Below are positions 21,389 through 28,598 of a stretch of DNA of 33,700 nucleotides, piece after piece (the first letter of the stretch is position 1; the number at the start of each line of letters is the position of its first letter). Source of the DNA: an uncultured Actinomycetes bacterium (GTDB taxonomy: Bacteria > Actinomycetota > Actinomycetes > Actinomycetales > Microbacteriaceae). A model generated the notes under the pieces. The model saw nothing but the letters and a program-made list of their open reading frames with translations, was not told the DNA's origin and ran no database searches. The stretch covers positions 1-33,700 of the forward strand of contig CAIXMB010000058.1 of the NCBI GenBank assembly GCA_903920435.1. Reading direction: 5' to 3'. Position numbers and translations under genes: made by a program.

Positions 21389-23106
21389 CCTCTGTCGAAT
21401 CGTTGCCGCATCCGGCCCAGATCACGGACGAGGGGGAGTGGTGGCGCAGGGCCGTGGTGTACCAGGTGTACCCGCGCAGCTTCGCCGACTCCGACGGTGA
21501 TGGCATCGGCGACCTGCGTGGCATCATCAGCAGGCTCGACCACCTCGAGTCCCTCGGCGTTGACGTCGTGTGGCTCTCGCCCATCTACGCCTCGCCGCAT
21601 GACGACAACGGCTACGACATCAGCGACTACCGCGCCATCGACCCGGTCTTCGGCACGCTCGACGACTTCGACGAGCTGGTCGCGGCGCTGCACGCGCGCG
21701 GCATGCGCCTCGTCATGGACCTCGTGGTCAACCACACCTCCGACGAGCACGAGTGGTTCCGCGAGTCGTCGTCGTCCACGTCGAACCCCAAGCGCGACTG
21801 GTACTGGTGGCGGCCCCCGCGTGACGGGGCGGAGCCCACGAACTGGGAGTCGTTCTTCTCGGGCTCGGCCTGGCAGTGGGACGAGGCATCCGGCGAGTAC
21901 TACCTGCACCTGTTCTCGCGCAAGCAGCCCGACCTCAACTGGGAGAACCCCGAGGTGCGCGCGGCTGTGCACGACATGATGGGCTGGTGGCTCGACCGCG
22001 GGGTCGACGGCTTCCGCATGGATGTCATCAACCTCATCTCGAAAGACCCGGCGCTGCCCGACGGCGTCGTCGAGCCGGGGCGCACGTGGGGCAACGGGTT
22101 CCCGCACTACAGCTACGGGCCGCGCATCCACGAGTTCCTGCGCGAGATGAACGACGTGGTGTTCGCCCCGCGCGCGGGCACCTACCTCACCGTCGGCGAG
22201 ATGCCCGGGGTCACCGTCGAGCAGGCGCGCCGCTTCACCGACCCCGATCGGCACGAGGTTTCGATGGTGTTCCAGTTCGAGCACGTCGGTCTCGACCACG
22301 GCGAGGGCGGCAAGTGGGATTCCCGCCCGCTCGACGTCGTCGAGCTCAAGCGCTCGATGAAGCGCTGGCAGGAGGGCCTCGCGGCCGTCGGCTGGAACAG
22401 CCTGTACTGGAACAACCACGATCAGCCACGGGCGGTGAGCCGCTTCGGCGACGACGGCGAGCACTGGGCGGCCTCGGCGATGCTGCTGGGCGCGATCCTG
22501 CACCTGCAGCGCGGCACGCCGTTCATCTACCAGGGCGAGGAGATCGGGATGACGAACTCGCCGTTCGCGGCGCTCTCCGACCTCCGCGACATCGAGTCGC
22601 TCAACTACATCGCCGACGCGCTCGCCGCCGGTGGCTCGACCGAGGAGGCGGTGCTCGCCGCCGTCCGCGGCGTGAGCCGCGACAACGCCCGCACACCCAT
22701 GCAGTGGGATGCCTCCGCGCACGGCGGTTTCACGACGGGCGCGCCGTGGATCCCCGTGAACCCCAACCACGCGACCGTGAACGTGGCGGCCCAGGCCGGC
22801 GACGAGGCATCCGTGCTCGCCTTCTACCGCAGGCTCATCGAGCTGCGCCACACCGATCCGCTCGTCACGACCGGCGCGTTCGAGATGCTGGCGCCCGAGC
22901 ACGACAGGCTGTTCGCCTTCGAGCGGGTCGACGGCGATGACCGGATGCTCGTCCTCGCGAACATGAGCGGCTCCGCACTGGGCGTGGCCGAGGTGATCGA
23001 CCTCGCGGGCTGGCGCGACTCCGATCTCGTGCTCGGCAACCTCGAGCCCGGGGACGTTCGCGCTGCGCTGCGCCCGTGGGAGGTGCGGATCCTGCGACGG
23101 CAGTAG
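21385..23106 (+). CDS. Oligo-1,6-glucosidase / alpha-glucosidase (GH13_31)
   Basis: 573 aa. (beta/alpha)8 barrel from VVYQVYPRSFADSDGDGIGD. Catalytic set: nucleophile Asp213 in GFRMDVIN, acid/base Glu272 in VGEMPG, Asp346 in NNHDQPRAVSRF. The residue after the nucleophile is Val214; in this subfamily Val there goes with alpha-1,6 and Thr with alpha-1,4 specificity. QPDLNWENP is the usual subfamily motif. No signal peptide. It should release glucose from the non-reducing end of isomaltooligosaccharides, finishing what GH66 begins. ATG overlaps the GH66 stop as ATGA. Its own TAG stop forms the -10 of the next gene. Confidence 0.94.
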   Translation: MTSVESLPHPAQITDEGEWWRRAVVYQVYPRSFADSDGDGIGDLRGIISRLDHLESLGVDVVWLSPIYASPHDDNGYDISDYRAIDPVFGTLDDFDELVAALHARGMRLVMDLVVNHTSDEHEWFRESSSSTSNPKRDWYWWRPPRDGAEPTNWESFFSGSAWQWDEASGEYYLHLFSRKQPDLNWENPEVRAAVHDMMGWWLDRGVDGFRMDVINLISKDPALPDGVVEPGRTWGNGFPHYSYGPRIHEFLREMNDVVFAPRAGTYLTVGEMPGVTVEQARRFTDPDRHEVSMVFQFEHVGLDHGEGGKWDSRPLDVVELKRSMKRWQEGLAAVGWNSLYWNNHDQPRAVSRFGDDGEHWAASAMLLGAILHLQRGTPFIYQGEEIGMTNSPFAALSDLRDIESLNYIADALAAGGSTEEAVLAAVRGVSRDNARTPMQWDASAHGGFTTGAPWIPVNPNHATVNVAAQAGDEASVLAFYRRLIELRHTDPLVTTGAFEMLAPEHDRLFAFERVDGDDRMLVLANMSGSALGVAEVIDLAGWRDSDLVLGNLEPGDVRAALRPWEVRILRRQ

Positions 23107-23109
23107 ATT
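23104..23109 (+). promoter_or_regulatory. -10 element built on the GH13 stop codon
   Basis: TAGATT: TAG is the GH13 stop (23104-23106). A 7-base spacer cgctagc leads to ATG 23117. Predicts a leaderless internal transcript that lets the next gene set escape ROK control. Confidence 0.5.
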
Positions 23110-23116
23110 CGCTAGC

Positions 23117-24133
23117 ATGCGAGCGCTTCCGGAACCGAACAACGTCCCACTGACCGGCGGACCGACCCTGAGGTGGGGCGTGCTCGCCCCGGGGCGCATT
23201 GCCCGGGAGTGGGTGCGGACCGTGCACGCGAACACCGACCAGCGGGTCGTCGCCGCGGCATCCCGCACCCTGGAGCGGGCCCAGCAGTTCGCCGATGAGT
23301 TCGGCATCGACACCGCCTATGGCAGTTACGAGCAGCTCGTCGCCGACCCCCGTGTCGAGGCGGTGTACATCGCCGCGCCGCACAGCGAGCACCGTGCCCT
23401 CGCGCTGCTCGCGATCGCCGCGGGCAAGCACGTGCTCATCGAGAAGCCGATCGCCGTGACGGTGGCCGAGGCCGCAGACATCATCGAGGCCGCGCGCGCC
23501 GCCGGGGTGTTCGCGATGGAGGCGATGTGGTCGCGGTTCCTGCCGCAGCACACGATCGTCGCGCAGCTACTCGAGGCCGGCGACCTCGGCGAGGTGCTCA
23601 CGGTGACGGGCGACTTCGGCGCGAAGTTCGAGTTCGACCCCGCGAGTCGCGCGTTCGACCCCGCACTGGGCGGCGGAGCGCTGCTCGACATCGGCGTCTA
23701 CCCGGCCTGGTTCGCCCACTTCGTCCTCGGCGCCCCGCACGCCGTCACCGCCACGGGATCCCTGGCGAGCACGGGCGTTGACGCGCAAGCCGCGCTCATC
23801 CTCGACTACGCGTCGGGCGCGCAGGCCGCGATCACGACGAGCATGCTCGTGCCGACGCCCCTCGCGGCGACGGTGAGCGGAACCCTGGCGCGCATCGAGT
23901 TCCCCGGCCCGTTCATGGGTCCGGGCTCGTTCAGCGTCACGGCGGGCGACGAGCGCCTCGAGTGGCGCGAGCCGACGGGCCTCAGGTGGGGCGAGGGGCT
24001 GTGCTACCAGGCGACCGCCGTGGCGCAGCACGTCGCCGACGGGCTCACCGAATCGCCGTGGCACTCCCTCGACGACACCCTCGAGATCATGGCCGTGCTC
24101 GAGTCGGCGCGGACGCAGCTCGGGGCGCTGTGA
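23117..24133 (+). CDS. Gfo/Idh/MocA-family NAD(P)-dependent oxidoreductase
   Basis: 338 aa. N-terminal Rossmann fold (about 18-140): LRWGVLAPGRIAREWVRTV in place of the more common GxGxxG, and HVLIEKPIAVTVAEA with the EKP lysine. C-terminal substrate domain has GGGALLDIGVYPAWFAHFVL with the conserved Asp. It oxidises or reduces a sugar, polyol or similar compound. It lies 10 bases after the GH13 gene, so it might be part of the sugar operon, but the -10 at 23104 and overlap with kynU also tie it to the downstream group. Substrate unknown. Confidence 0.88.
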   Translation: MRALPEPNNVPLTGGPTLRWGVLAPGRIAREWVRTVHANTDQRVVAAASRTLERAQQFADEFGIDTAYGSYEQLVADPRVEAVYIAAPHSEHRALALLAIAAGKHVLIEKPIAVTVAEAADIIEAARAAGVFAMEAMWSRFLPQHTIVAQLLEAGDLGEVLTVTGDFGAKFEFDPASRAFDPALGGGALLDIGVYPAWFAHFVLGAPHAVTATGSLASTGVDAQAALILDYASGAQAAITTSMLVPTPLAATVSGTLARIEFPGPFMGPGSFSVTAGDERLEWREPTGLRWGEGLCYQATAVAQHVADGLTESPWHSLDDTLEIMAVLESARTQLGAL

Positions 24134-25326
24134 GCCCTTCGGGAGCCTCAGGGGCCGCTCTGGACGCCGCCGACCCCCTGGCGCGCTACCGGGATCGCTT
24201 CGTCGGGGCGCCCGGGGTCGGTGCCTACCTCGACGGCAACTCGCTCGGCCGACCGCTCACGGCGTCCGTCGAGCGCATCGGGGCGTTCCTCACCGACGAG
24301 TGGGGCGGCAGGCTCATCCGCGGCTGGGACGAGGGCTGGCTCGACCTCCCGCTCAGCATCGGCGACGAGCTCGGCCGGGTCGCCCTCGGGGCGGCTCCCG
24401 GCCAGGTCGCGATCGGCGACTCCACGACCGTGCTGCTCTACAAGCTCGTGCGCGCGGCCCTGGATGCCCGGCCCGGTCGCACCGAGATCGTCATCGACCG
24501 CGACAACTTCCCCACCGACCGCTACGTGGTCGAGGGCATCGCCGCCGACCGGGGGCTGACGATCCGCTGGGTCGAAACGAAGCCGGATGAGGGCGTCACG
24601 CCCGAGCTCCTCGAGCTGGGCCCGGACACCGCCCTCATCCTGTTCAGCTCCGTCGCCTACCGCTCCGGGTGGATCGCCGACGTGCCGGCCGTCACGGCGC
24701 TCGCCCACGCGGCGGGCGCACTCGCGGTGTGGGATCTCTCGCACTCGACCGGCGTCGTCCCCACCCAGCTCGACGCGTGGGGAGTCGACCTCGCCACCGG
24801 CTGCGGGTACAAGTACCTGAACGGCGGGCCGGGCGCTCCCGCGTTCCTGTACGTGCGGCGCGAGCTGCAGGGGGCCCTGCGGCAGCCCATCCAGGGCTGG
24901 CTGGGCAGTGCGGCCCCGTTCGAGATGGGGCAGGGGTATACGGCGGCGGCGGGCATCCGGGGCATGCTCAGCGGCACGCCGCCCATCGTGGGCATGCTCG
25001 CGATGCGCGACATGATCGCGCTCATCGACGAGGTGGGTCTCGATGCCGTGCGTGCGAAATCGGTGGCGCTCACCGAGTACGCGATCGGGCTGTGCGACGA
25101 GCTGCTGCCCGAGGCGCGGCTCGCGAGCCCCCGCGACAGCGTCCGGCGCGGCGGGCACATCACGATCGACCACCCGCGGTTTGCCGAACTCATGCCGCTG
25201 CTGTGGGAGCGCGGGGTGATCCCCGACTTCCGGCGCCCCGACGGCATTCGGCTCGGGCTATCGCCGCTCTCGACGAGCTTCGCGGAGGTCGAGCTCGCCA
25301 TCCGCACGATCAGGGAGCTGCTGTGA
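24130..25326 (+). CDS. kynU: Kynureninase
   Basis: 398 aa, PLP fold-type I. Cleaves kynurenine (or 3-hydroxykynurenine) to (hydroxy)anthranilate and alanine. Visible: VGAYLDGNSLGRP, GWDEGWLDLPLSIGD, the PLP-facing IDRDNFPTDRY, VWDLSHSTGVVP, Schiff-base Lys228 in GCGYKYLNGGPGAP and GWLGSAAPFEM. All are kynureninase hallmarks and length is normal. GTG start overlaps the Gfo/Idh stop as GTGA. No tryptophan dioxygenase, formamidase or kynurenine monooxygenase is in the window; the operon's terminal flavoprotein is not a KMO homologue. Role, catabolic or detoxifying, is open. Confidence 0.9.
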   Translation: MSPSGASGAALDAADPLARYRDRFVGAPGVGAYLDGNSLGRPLTASVERIGAFLTDEWGGRLIRGWDEGWLDLPLSIGDELGRVALGAAPGQVAIGDSTTVLLYKLVRAALDARPGRTEIVIDRDNFPTDRYVVEGIAADRGLTIRWVETKPDEGVTPELLELGPDTALILFSSVAYRSGWIADVPAVTALAHAAGALAVWDLSHSTGVVPTQLDAWGVDLATGCGYKYLNGGPGAPAFLYVRRELQGALRQPIQGWLGSAAPFEMGQGYTAAAGIRGMLSGTPPIVGMLAMRDMIALIDEVGLDAVRAKSVALTEYAIGLCDELLPEARLASPRDSVRRGGHITIDHPRFAELMPLLWERGVIPDFRRPDGIRLGLSPLSTSFAEVELAIRTIRELL

Positions 25327-26504
25327 AGGCCATCCGCACGCGCGTGCGAGCGCGCGACATCACCGAGAGCCACCGCGTCTCGAGCCCGCTCGAGCTGCTC
25401 TTCGACCTCACCTTCGTCGTCGCGGTCGGGGCGCTGGTCGCGCAGCTCGCCCACAAGGTCGCGGAGGGCGATGCCGCCTCGACCGTCGGCCCGTTCCTCA
25501 TGGTGTTCTTCGCGATCTGGTGGGCGTGGAACCAGTTCACCTGGCTCGCGAGCGCGTACGACAACGACGACGCGCTGTACCGCGTCTTCACGCTCATCCA
25601 GATGGGCGGCGTGCTCGTGCTGGCGGCGGGCGTGCCCGCGGCCTTCGCCCAGCAGAACTTCAACGCCATCACACTCGGCTACCTGATCATGCGGCTCGGC
25701 CTGCTCGCCATGCTGCTGCGTACGATCGTCGACGACCCCGACTCGCGCCCGAACGCGCAGCGCTACGTCATCGGCATCTCGCTCGTGCAGGTCGGATGGC
25801 TCCTGCGCCTGTTCCTCATCCCCAACGACTACATCGTGCCGGCGTTCGTCGTGCTCGCCGTGCTCGAACTGCTCGTGTCACCGTGGGCCGACCGCGCCGG
25901 CCACCTGCAGTGGCACCCCCACCACATCGCCGAGCGCTACGGACTGTTCGCCATCATCCTCCTCGGCGAGAGCGTGCTGGCCGTGACGATCGCCGTGCAG
26001 GAGAGCCTCGCCGACGGCCTCAACGCGCCGCTCGTGATCGTCGCGGTGGCGGGTCTGGTGCTGCTGTTCACGCTGTGGTGGCTGTACTTCTCCGAGCCCG
26101 CGGCCGAGGGCCTCGTGAAGCGCCGGGACAGGTCGTACATCTGGGGCTACGGCCACTACGTCGTCTACGCGTCGCTCGCGGCGATCGGAGCCGGACTCGA
26201 GGTGGGGGTGAAGGTCGTCACCCACCACGCCGAGGTCGGAGAGGTCGTCGCCGGCTACGCGCTCGCCGTGCCGCTCGCGGTGTTCCTGATCCTCCTGTGG
26301 CTGCTGCACGCTCCGCTCGGGCCGGTGTCGATCCCGCCCGTCGCGACCGTGATCGCGGCAGTCGCCATCCTCGCCGCGCCCCTCACCGCCGCGGGCATCG
26401 GCCTGCTCGGCTCGACCGTGCTCATGACCGGCATCACGGTGGCGCTACTGGCGGTGGCGCTGCTCGCGGCCCACGGGCCGCGGAGTTCTAGGCTCGAACC
26501 ATGA
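25323..26504 (+). CDS. LtrA-family (low temperature requirement A) membrane protein
   Basis: 393 aa. N-terminal signature ESHRVSSPLELLFDLTFVVA followed by about ten hydrophobic helices (for example FLMVFFAIWWAWNQFTWLAS and LVIVAVAGLVLLFTLWWLYF). HHIAERYGLFAIILLGESVL is the second conserved LtrA block, with acidic and histidine residues inside the membrane. LtrA was named from cold growth in Listeria; its molecular role is not settled. GTG overlaps the kynU stop (GTGA) and its TGA overlaps the next ATG (ATGA), so it is in the kynU transcription unit. The link with kynureninase is unexplained. Confidence 0.87.
   Translation: MKAIRTRVRARDITESHRVSSPLELLFDLTFVVAVGALVAQLAHKVAEGDAASTVGPFLMVFFAIWWAWNQFTWLASAYDNDDALYRVFTLIQMGGVLVLAAGVPAAFAQQNFNAITLGYLIMRLGLLAMLLRTIVDDPDSRPNAQRYVIGISLVQVGWLLRLFLIPNDYIVPAFVVLAVLELLVSPWADRAGHLQWHPHHIAERYGLFAIILLGESVLAVTIAVQESLADGLNAPLVIVAVAGLVLLFTLWWLYFSEPAAEGLVKRRDRSYIWGYGHYVVYASLAAIGAGLEVGVKVVTHHAEVGEVVAGYALAVPLAVFLILLWLLHAPLGPVSIPPVATVIAAVAILAAPLTAAGIGLLGSTVLMTGITVALLAVALLAAHGPRSSRLEP
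26489..26494 (+). promoter_or_regulatory. -10 element of the flavoprotein gene
   Basis: TAGGCT inside the last codons of the LtrA gene, 6-base spacer cgaacc, then ATG 26501. The gene may be read both from the operon mRNA (ATGA coupling) and from this leaderless start. Confidence 0.45.
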
Positions 26505-27595
26505 CCCTGCTCGATCAGGCCCTCCTCGACCGCATTCGCTCGCGGGCGGCGGGCTACGACCGCGACAACGCGTTCCCGTTCGAGGATCTCGACGAGCTGC
26601 GGGCCGCGGGCCACCTCGCGCCGCGGAGCCTCCTCGAGACCGCGAGAGACCAGCGCCTCCTCGCCGCGTACGCCCCCGCGACGGCGCTCGCCGTCAACAT
26701 GCACCTGGTCTGGGTGGGCGTCGCGCGCGTGCTGCACGACCGCGGCGACACCTCCCTCGACTGGATCCTCGACGAGGCGGCGGCGGGCGAGCTCTTCGCG
26801 TTCGGCAACAGCGAGCAGGGCAACGACCTGGTGCTGTGGGATTCCGCGACGGTGGTCGAGCCCGTCGAGACCGGGTACTCGTTCACGGGCACCAAGATCT
26901 TCACGTCGTTGTCGCCCGCGTGGACTCGCCTCGGCATCTTCGGCAAGCACGACGACCATCTGGTGCACGGCTTCATCACACGCGACACCCCAGGCTGGCA
27001 CTCCCTCGACGACTGGGACACGCTGGGCATGCGCGCCACCCAGTCGCACACCACCGTGCTCGAGGGCGCCGTCGTGCCGACCGACCGCATCGCGCGCGTG
27101 CTGCCCGTCGGGCCCAGCGCCGACCCGTTCGTGTTCGGCATCTTCTCGAACTTCCTGCTGCTCATCGGCTCGGTCTACGCCGGCATCGCCGACCGCGCGC
27201 TCGAGCTCGCCGTCGAGGCGGTGCACAAGCGCACCTCGCTCAAGACGGGCAAGACCTACGACCAGGATCCCGACTTCCGCTGGCGCATCGCGGATGCCGC
27301 GCTCGCGCTCGACGCCCTCGCGCCGCAACTCGAGTCGCTCGCCGCCGACGTCGACGGGCTCGTGAACCACGGCGCGGACTGGTTCCGCTACCTCACGGGC
27401 GCCAAGCACCGCGCCACCGAGACCGCGCGCTACGTCGTCGACCAGGCAATGCGGTCAGCGGGAGGCGGCGGGTACCGCTCGGCCTCGGAGCTCGCCCGCC
27501 TGCAGCGCGACGTGCTCGCCGGCATCTACCACCCGAGCGACACCGAGTCGGTCCACGGCACTGTCGCCACGAACCTCCTCGGGCCGCTCGAGTAG
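26501..27595 (+). CDS. Acyl-CoA-dehydrogenase-fold flavoprotein
   Basis: 364 aa with the ACAD three-part layout: helical N-domain (1-110), beta-barrel (about 110-220, FAFGNSEQGNDLVLW, TGYSFTGTKIFTSLSP, DWDTLGMRATQSHTTVLEGA), helical C-domain (about 220-360, AMRSAGGGGYRSASELARLQRDV). The N-domain is short. The usual catalytic Glu loop is not evident; the C-terminal part reads IYHPSDTESVHGTV. That pattern is closer to group D flavin monooxygenases and other ACAD-like enzymes than to fatty-acid dehydrogenases. Substrate unknown; last gene of the Gfo/Idh-kynU-ltrA unit, overlapping the LtrA stop as ATGA. Confidence 0.8.
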   Translation: MTLLDQALLDRIRSRAAGYDRDNAFPFEDLDELRAAGHLAPRSLLETARDQRLLAAYAPATALAVNMHLVWVGVARVLHDRGDTSLDWILDEAAAGELFAFGNSEQGNDLVLWDSATVVEPVETGYSFTGTKIFTSLSPAWTRLGIFGKHDDHLVHGFITRDTPGWHSLDDWDTLGMRATQSHTTVLEGAVVPTDRIARVLPVGPSADPFVFGIFSNFLLLIGSVYAGIADRALELAVEAVHKRTSLKTGKTYDQDPDFRWRIADAALALDALAPQLESLAADVDGLVNHGADWFRYLTGAKHRATETARYVVDQAMRSAGGGGYRSASELARLQRDVLAGIYHPSDTESVHGTVATNLLGPLE

Positions 27596-27602
27596 CGAAG
27601 GG

Positions 27603-27959
27603 CTAGTGCCAGAACACCGCGATCACGACGTTCGCGAGGGTGAGCACGCCGATGGTCGGCACCACCCAGGTGGGCGCGGTCGTCTTCTTGCGGTTGACGA
27701 AGGCGATGACGGTGATGGCGATGAGGATCGCGAGCTTCACGGCGATCTTCACGTTGTTGACGTGGTCGTCGGTGCCGGCCGCGATCACGCCGACGAGTGC
27801 GATGCCGGTGATGAGCTGCAACCACGCGCCGTGCATGATCGCGGGGAGGACCCGCGCCGTGCGAGCCCGGACCGCGGTGATCTGCACGAGCACGCCGCCG
27901 AGCAGTGACGCGAGGCCGACGAGGTGGAGGACGAAGAGAACCTGCCTGAGAATTTCCAT
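27603..27959 (-). CDS. Small four-helix integral membrane protein
   Basis: 118 aa, four predicted helices: QVLFVLHLVGLASLLGGVLV, LQLITGIALVGVIA, IAVKLAILIAITVIAFV and WVVPTIGVLTLANVVIAVFW. The pattern (HLVGLASLLGG start, NVKIAVKL middle) is shared by many uncharacterised actinobacterial membrane proteins; no function is known to me. ATG 27959 has TAGTAT ending 6 bases upstream, so leaderless. The 17-bp TetR-type palindrome abuts that -10, so the divergent TetR almost certainly represses it. Convergent with the flavoprotein gene, 7 bases apart. Confidence 0.8.
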   Translation of the reverse strand: MEILRQVLFVLHLVGLASLLGGVLVQITAVRARTARVLPAIMHGAWLQLITGIALVGVIAAGTDDHVNNVKIAVKLAILIAITVIAFVNRKKTTAPTWVVPTIGVLTLANVVIAVFWH

Positions 27960-27965
27960 GACCCG

Positions 27966-27971
27966 ATACTA
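27966..27971 (-). promoter_or_regulatory. -10 element of the small membrane protein gene
   Basis: TAGTAT on the minus strand, 6-base spacer CGGGTC, then ATG 27959. The TetR palindrome begins at the next base upstream. Confidence 0.55.
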
Positions 27972-27988
27972 ACCGACACCGTGTCGGT
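27972..27988. promoter_or_regulatory. TetR-type operator
   Basis: ACCGACAC-c-GTGTCGGT is a perfect 8-bp inverted repeat with a 1-base centre. It sits between the -35 and -10 of the minus-strand membrane gene and over the expected -35 of tetR, so one dimer could shut both. Palindromes of this CGACAC/GTGTCG kind are usual TetR operators. Confidence 0.7.
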
Positions 27989-28001
27989 AACATTCATCGA
28001 C

Positions 28002-28007
28002 AATAAT
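28002..28007 (+). promoter_or_regulatory. -10 element of tetR
   Basis: AATAAT (five of six consensus bases), 6-base spacer cggagg, then ATG 28014. The GGAGG directly abuts the ATG, too close to serve as Shine-Dalgarno, so leaderless initiation is more likely. Confidence 0.5.
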
Positions 28008-28013
28008 CGGAGG

Positions 28014-28598
28014 ATGCCCCGCATCAGCGCACCGACCGTCGCGGAGCACCGCTCGCGCCAGCGGTCGGCTCTGATCGCGGCGGCTCGCGAAGAGCTGCTG
28101 CTCAACGGGCCTTCCGCCGTCACGCCCGCCGCGGTGGGCAAGCGGGCGGGCCTCGCGCGCAGCAGCGTCTACGAGTACTTCTCCTCGGCGCCCGAGATCC
28201 TCGCCGAGATGGCGGTGGCCGCCCTGCACGACTGGGCCGACGAGCTCGAGGCCGCGCTCGAGCACTCGGAGCCCGGCGCAGCGCGCCTCGAGGACTACAT
28301 CCGGATCAGCCTGCGCATGGTCGCCGACGGCAAGCACGCCCTCGCGGAGGCCCTCGCCGGCGCCGCCCTGCCGGAGGAGAAGCACGCCGAGTTCGCCATC
28401 CTGCACGTCGCCCTGCTCCGGCCCGTGACTCGGGCAGTGGAGGAGCTAGGCCTCGACCAGCCCGGCGTGCGGGTACAGCTCGTCCAGGGGGTCGTCGACT
28501 CCGCCACCCGGCAGATCGAGGCCGGCGCCGATCCGGCCGCCGTGACCGCCGCCGCCGTCGCGCTCGTGCTGCGCGGGCTCGGCACCGCCGAGCGCTAG
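28014..28598 (+). CDS. TetR/AcrR-family transcriptional regulator
   Basis: 194 aa. N-terminal HTH at about 12-58: RSRQRSALIAAAREELLLNG, VTPAAVGKRAGLARSSVYEY, FSSAPEILAEM. The rest is an all-helical ligand/dimer domain. The 17-bp palindrome upstream is its probable operator, controlling itself and the divergent four-helix membrane gene. Its last 153 bases (28446-28598) are also coding on the other strand for the cydDC C-terminal tail, an unusually long convergent overlap. Ligand unknown. Confidence 0.9.
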   Translation: MPRISAPTVAEHRSRQRSALIAAAREELLLNGPSAVTPAAVGKRAGLARSSVYEYFSSAPEILAEMAVAALHDWADELEAALEHSEPGAARLEDYIRISLRMVADGKHALAEALAGAALPEEKHAEFAILHVALLRPVTRAVEELGLDQPGVRVQLVQGVVDSATRQIEAGADPAAVTAAAVALVLRGLGTAER

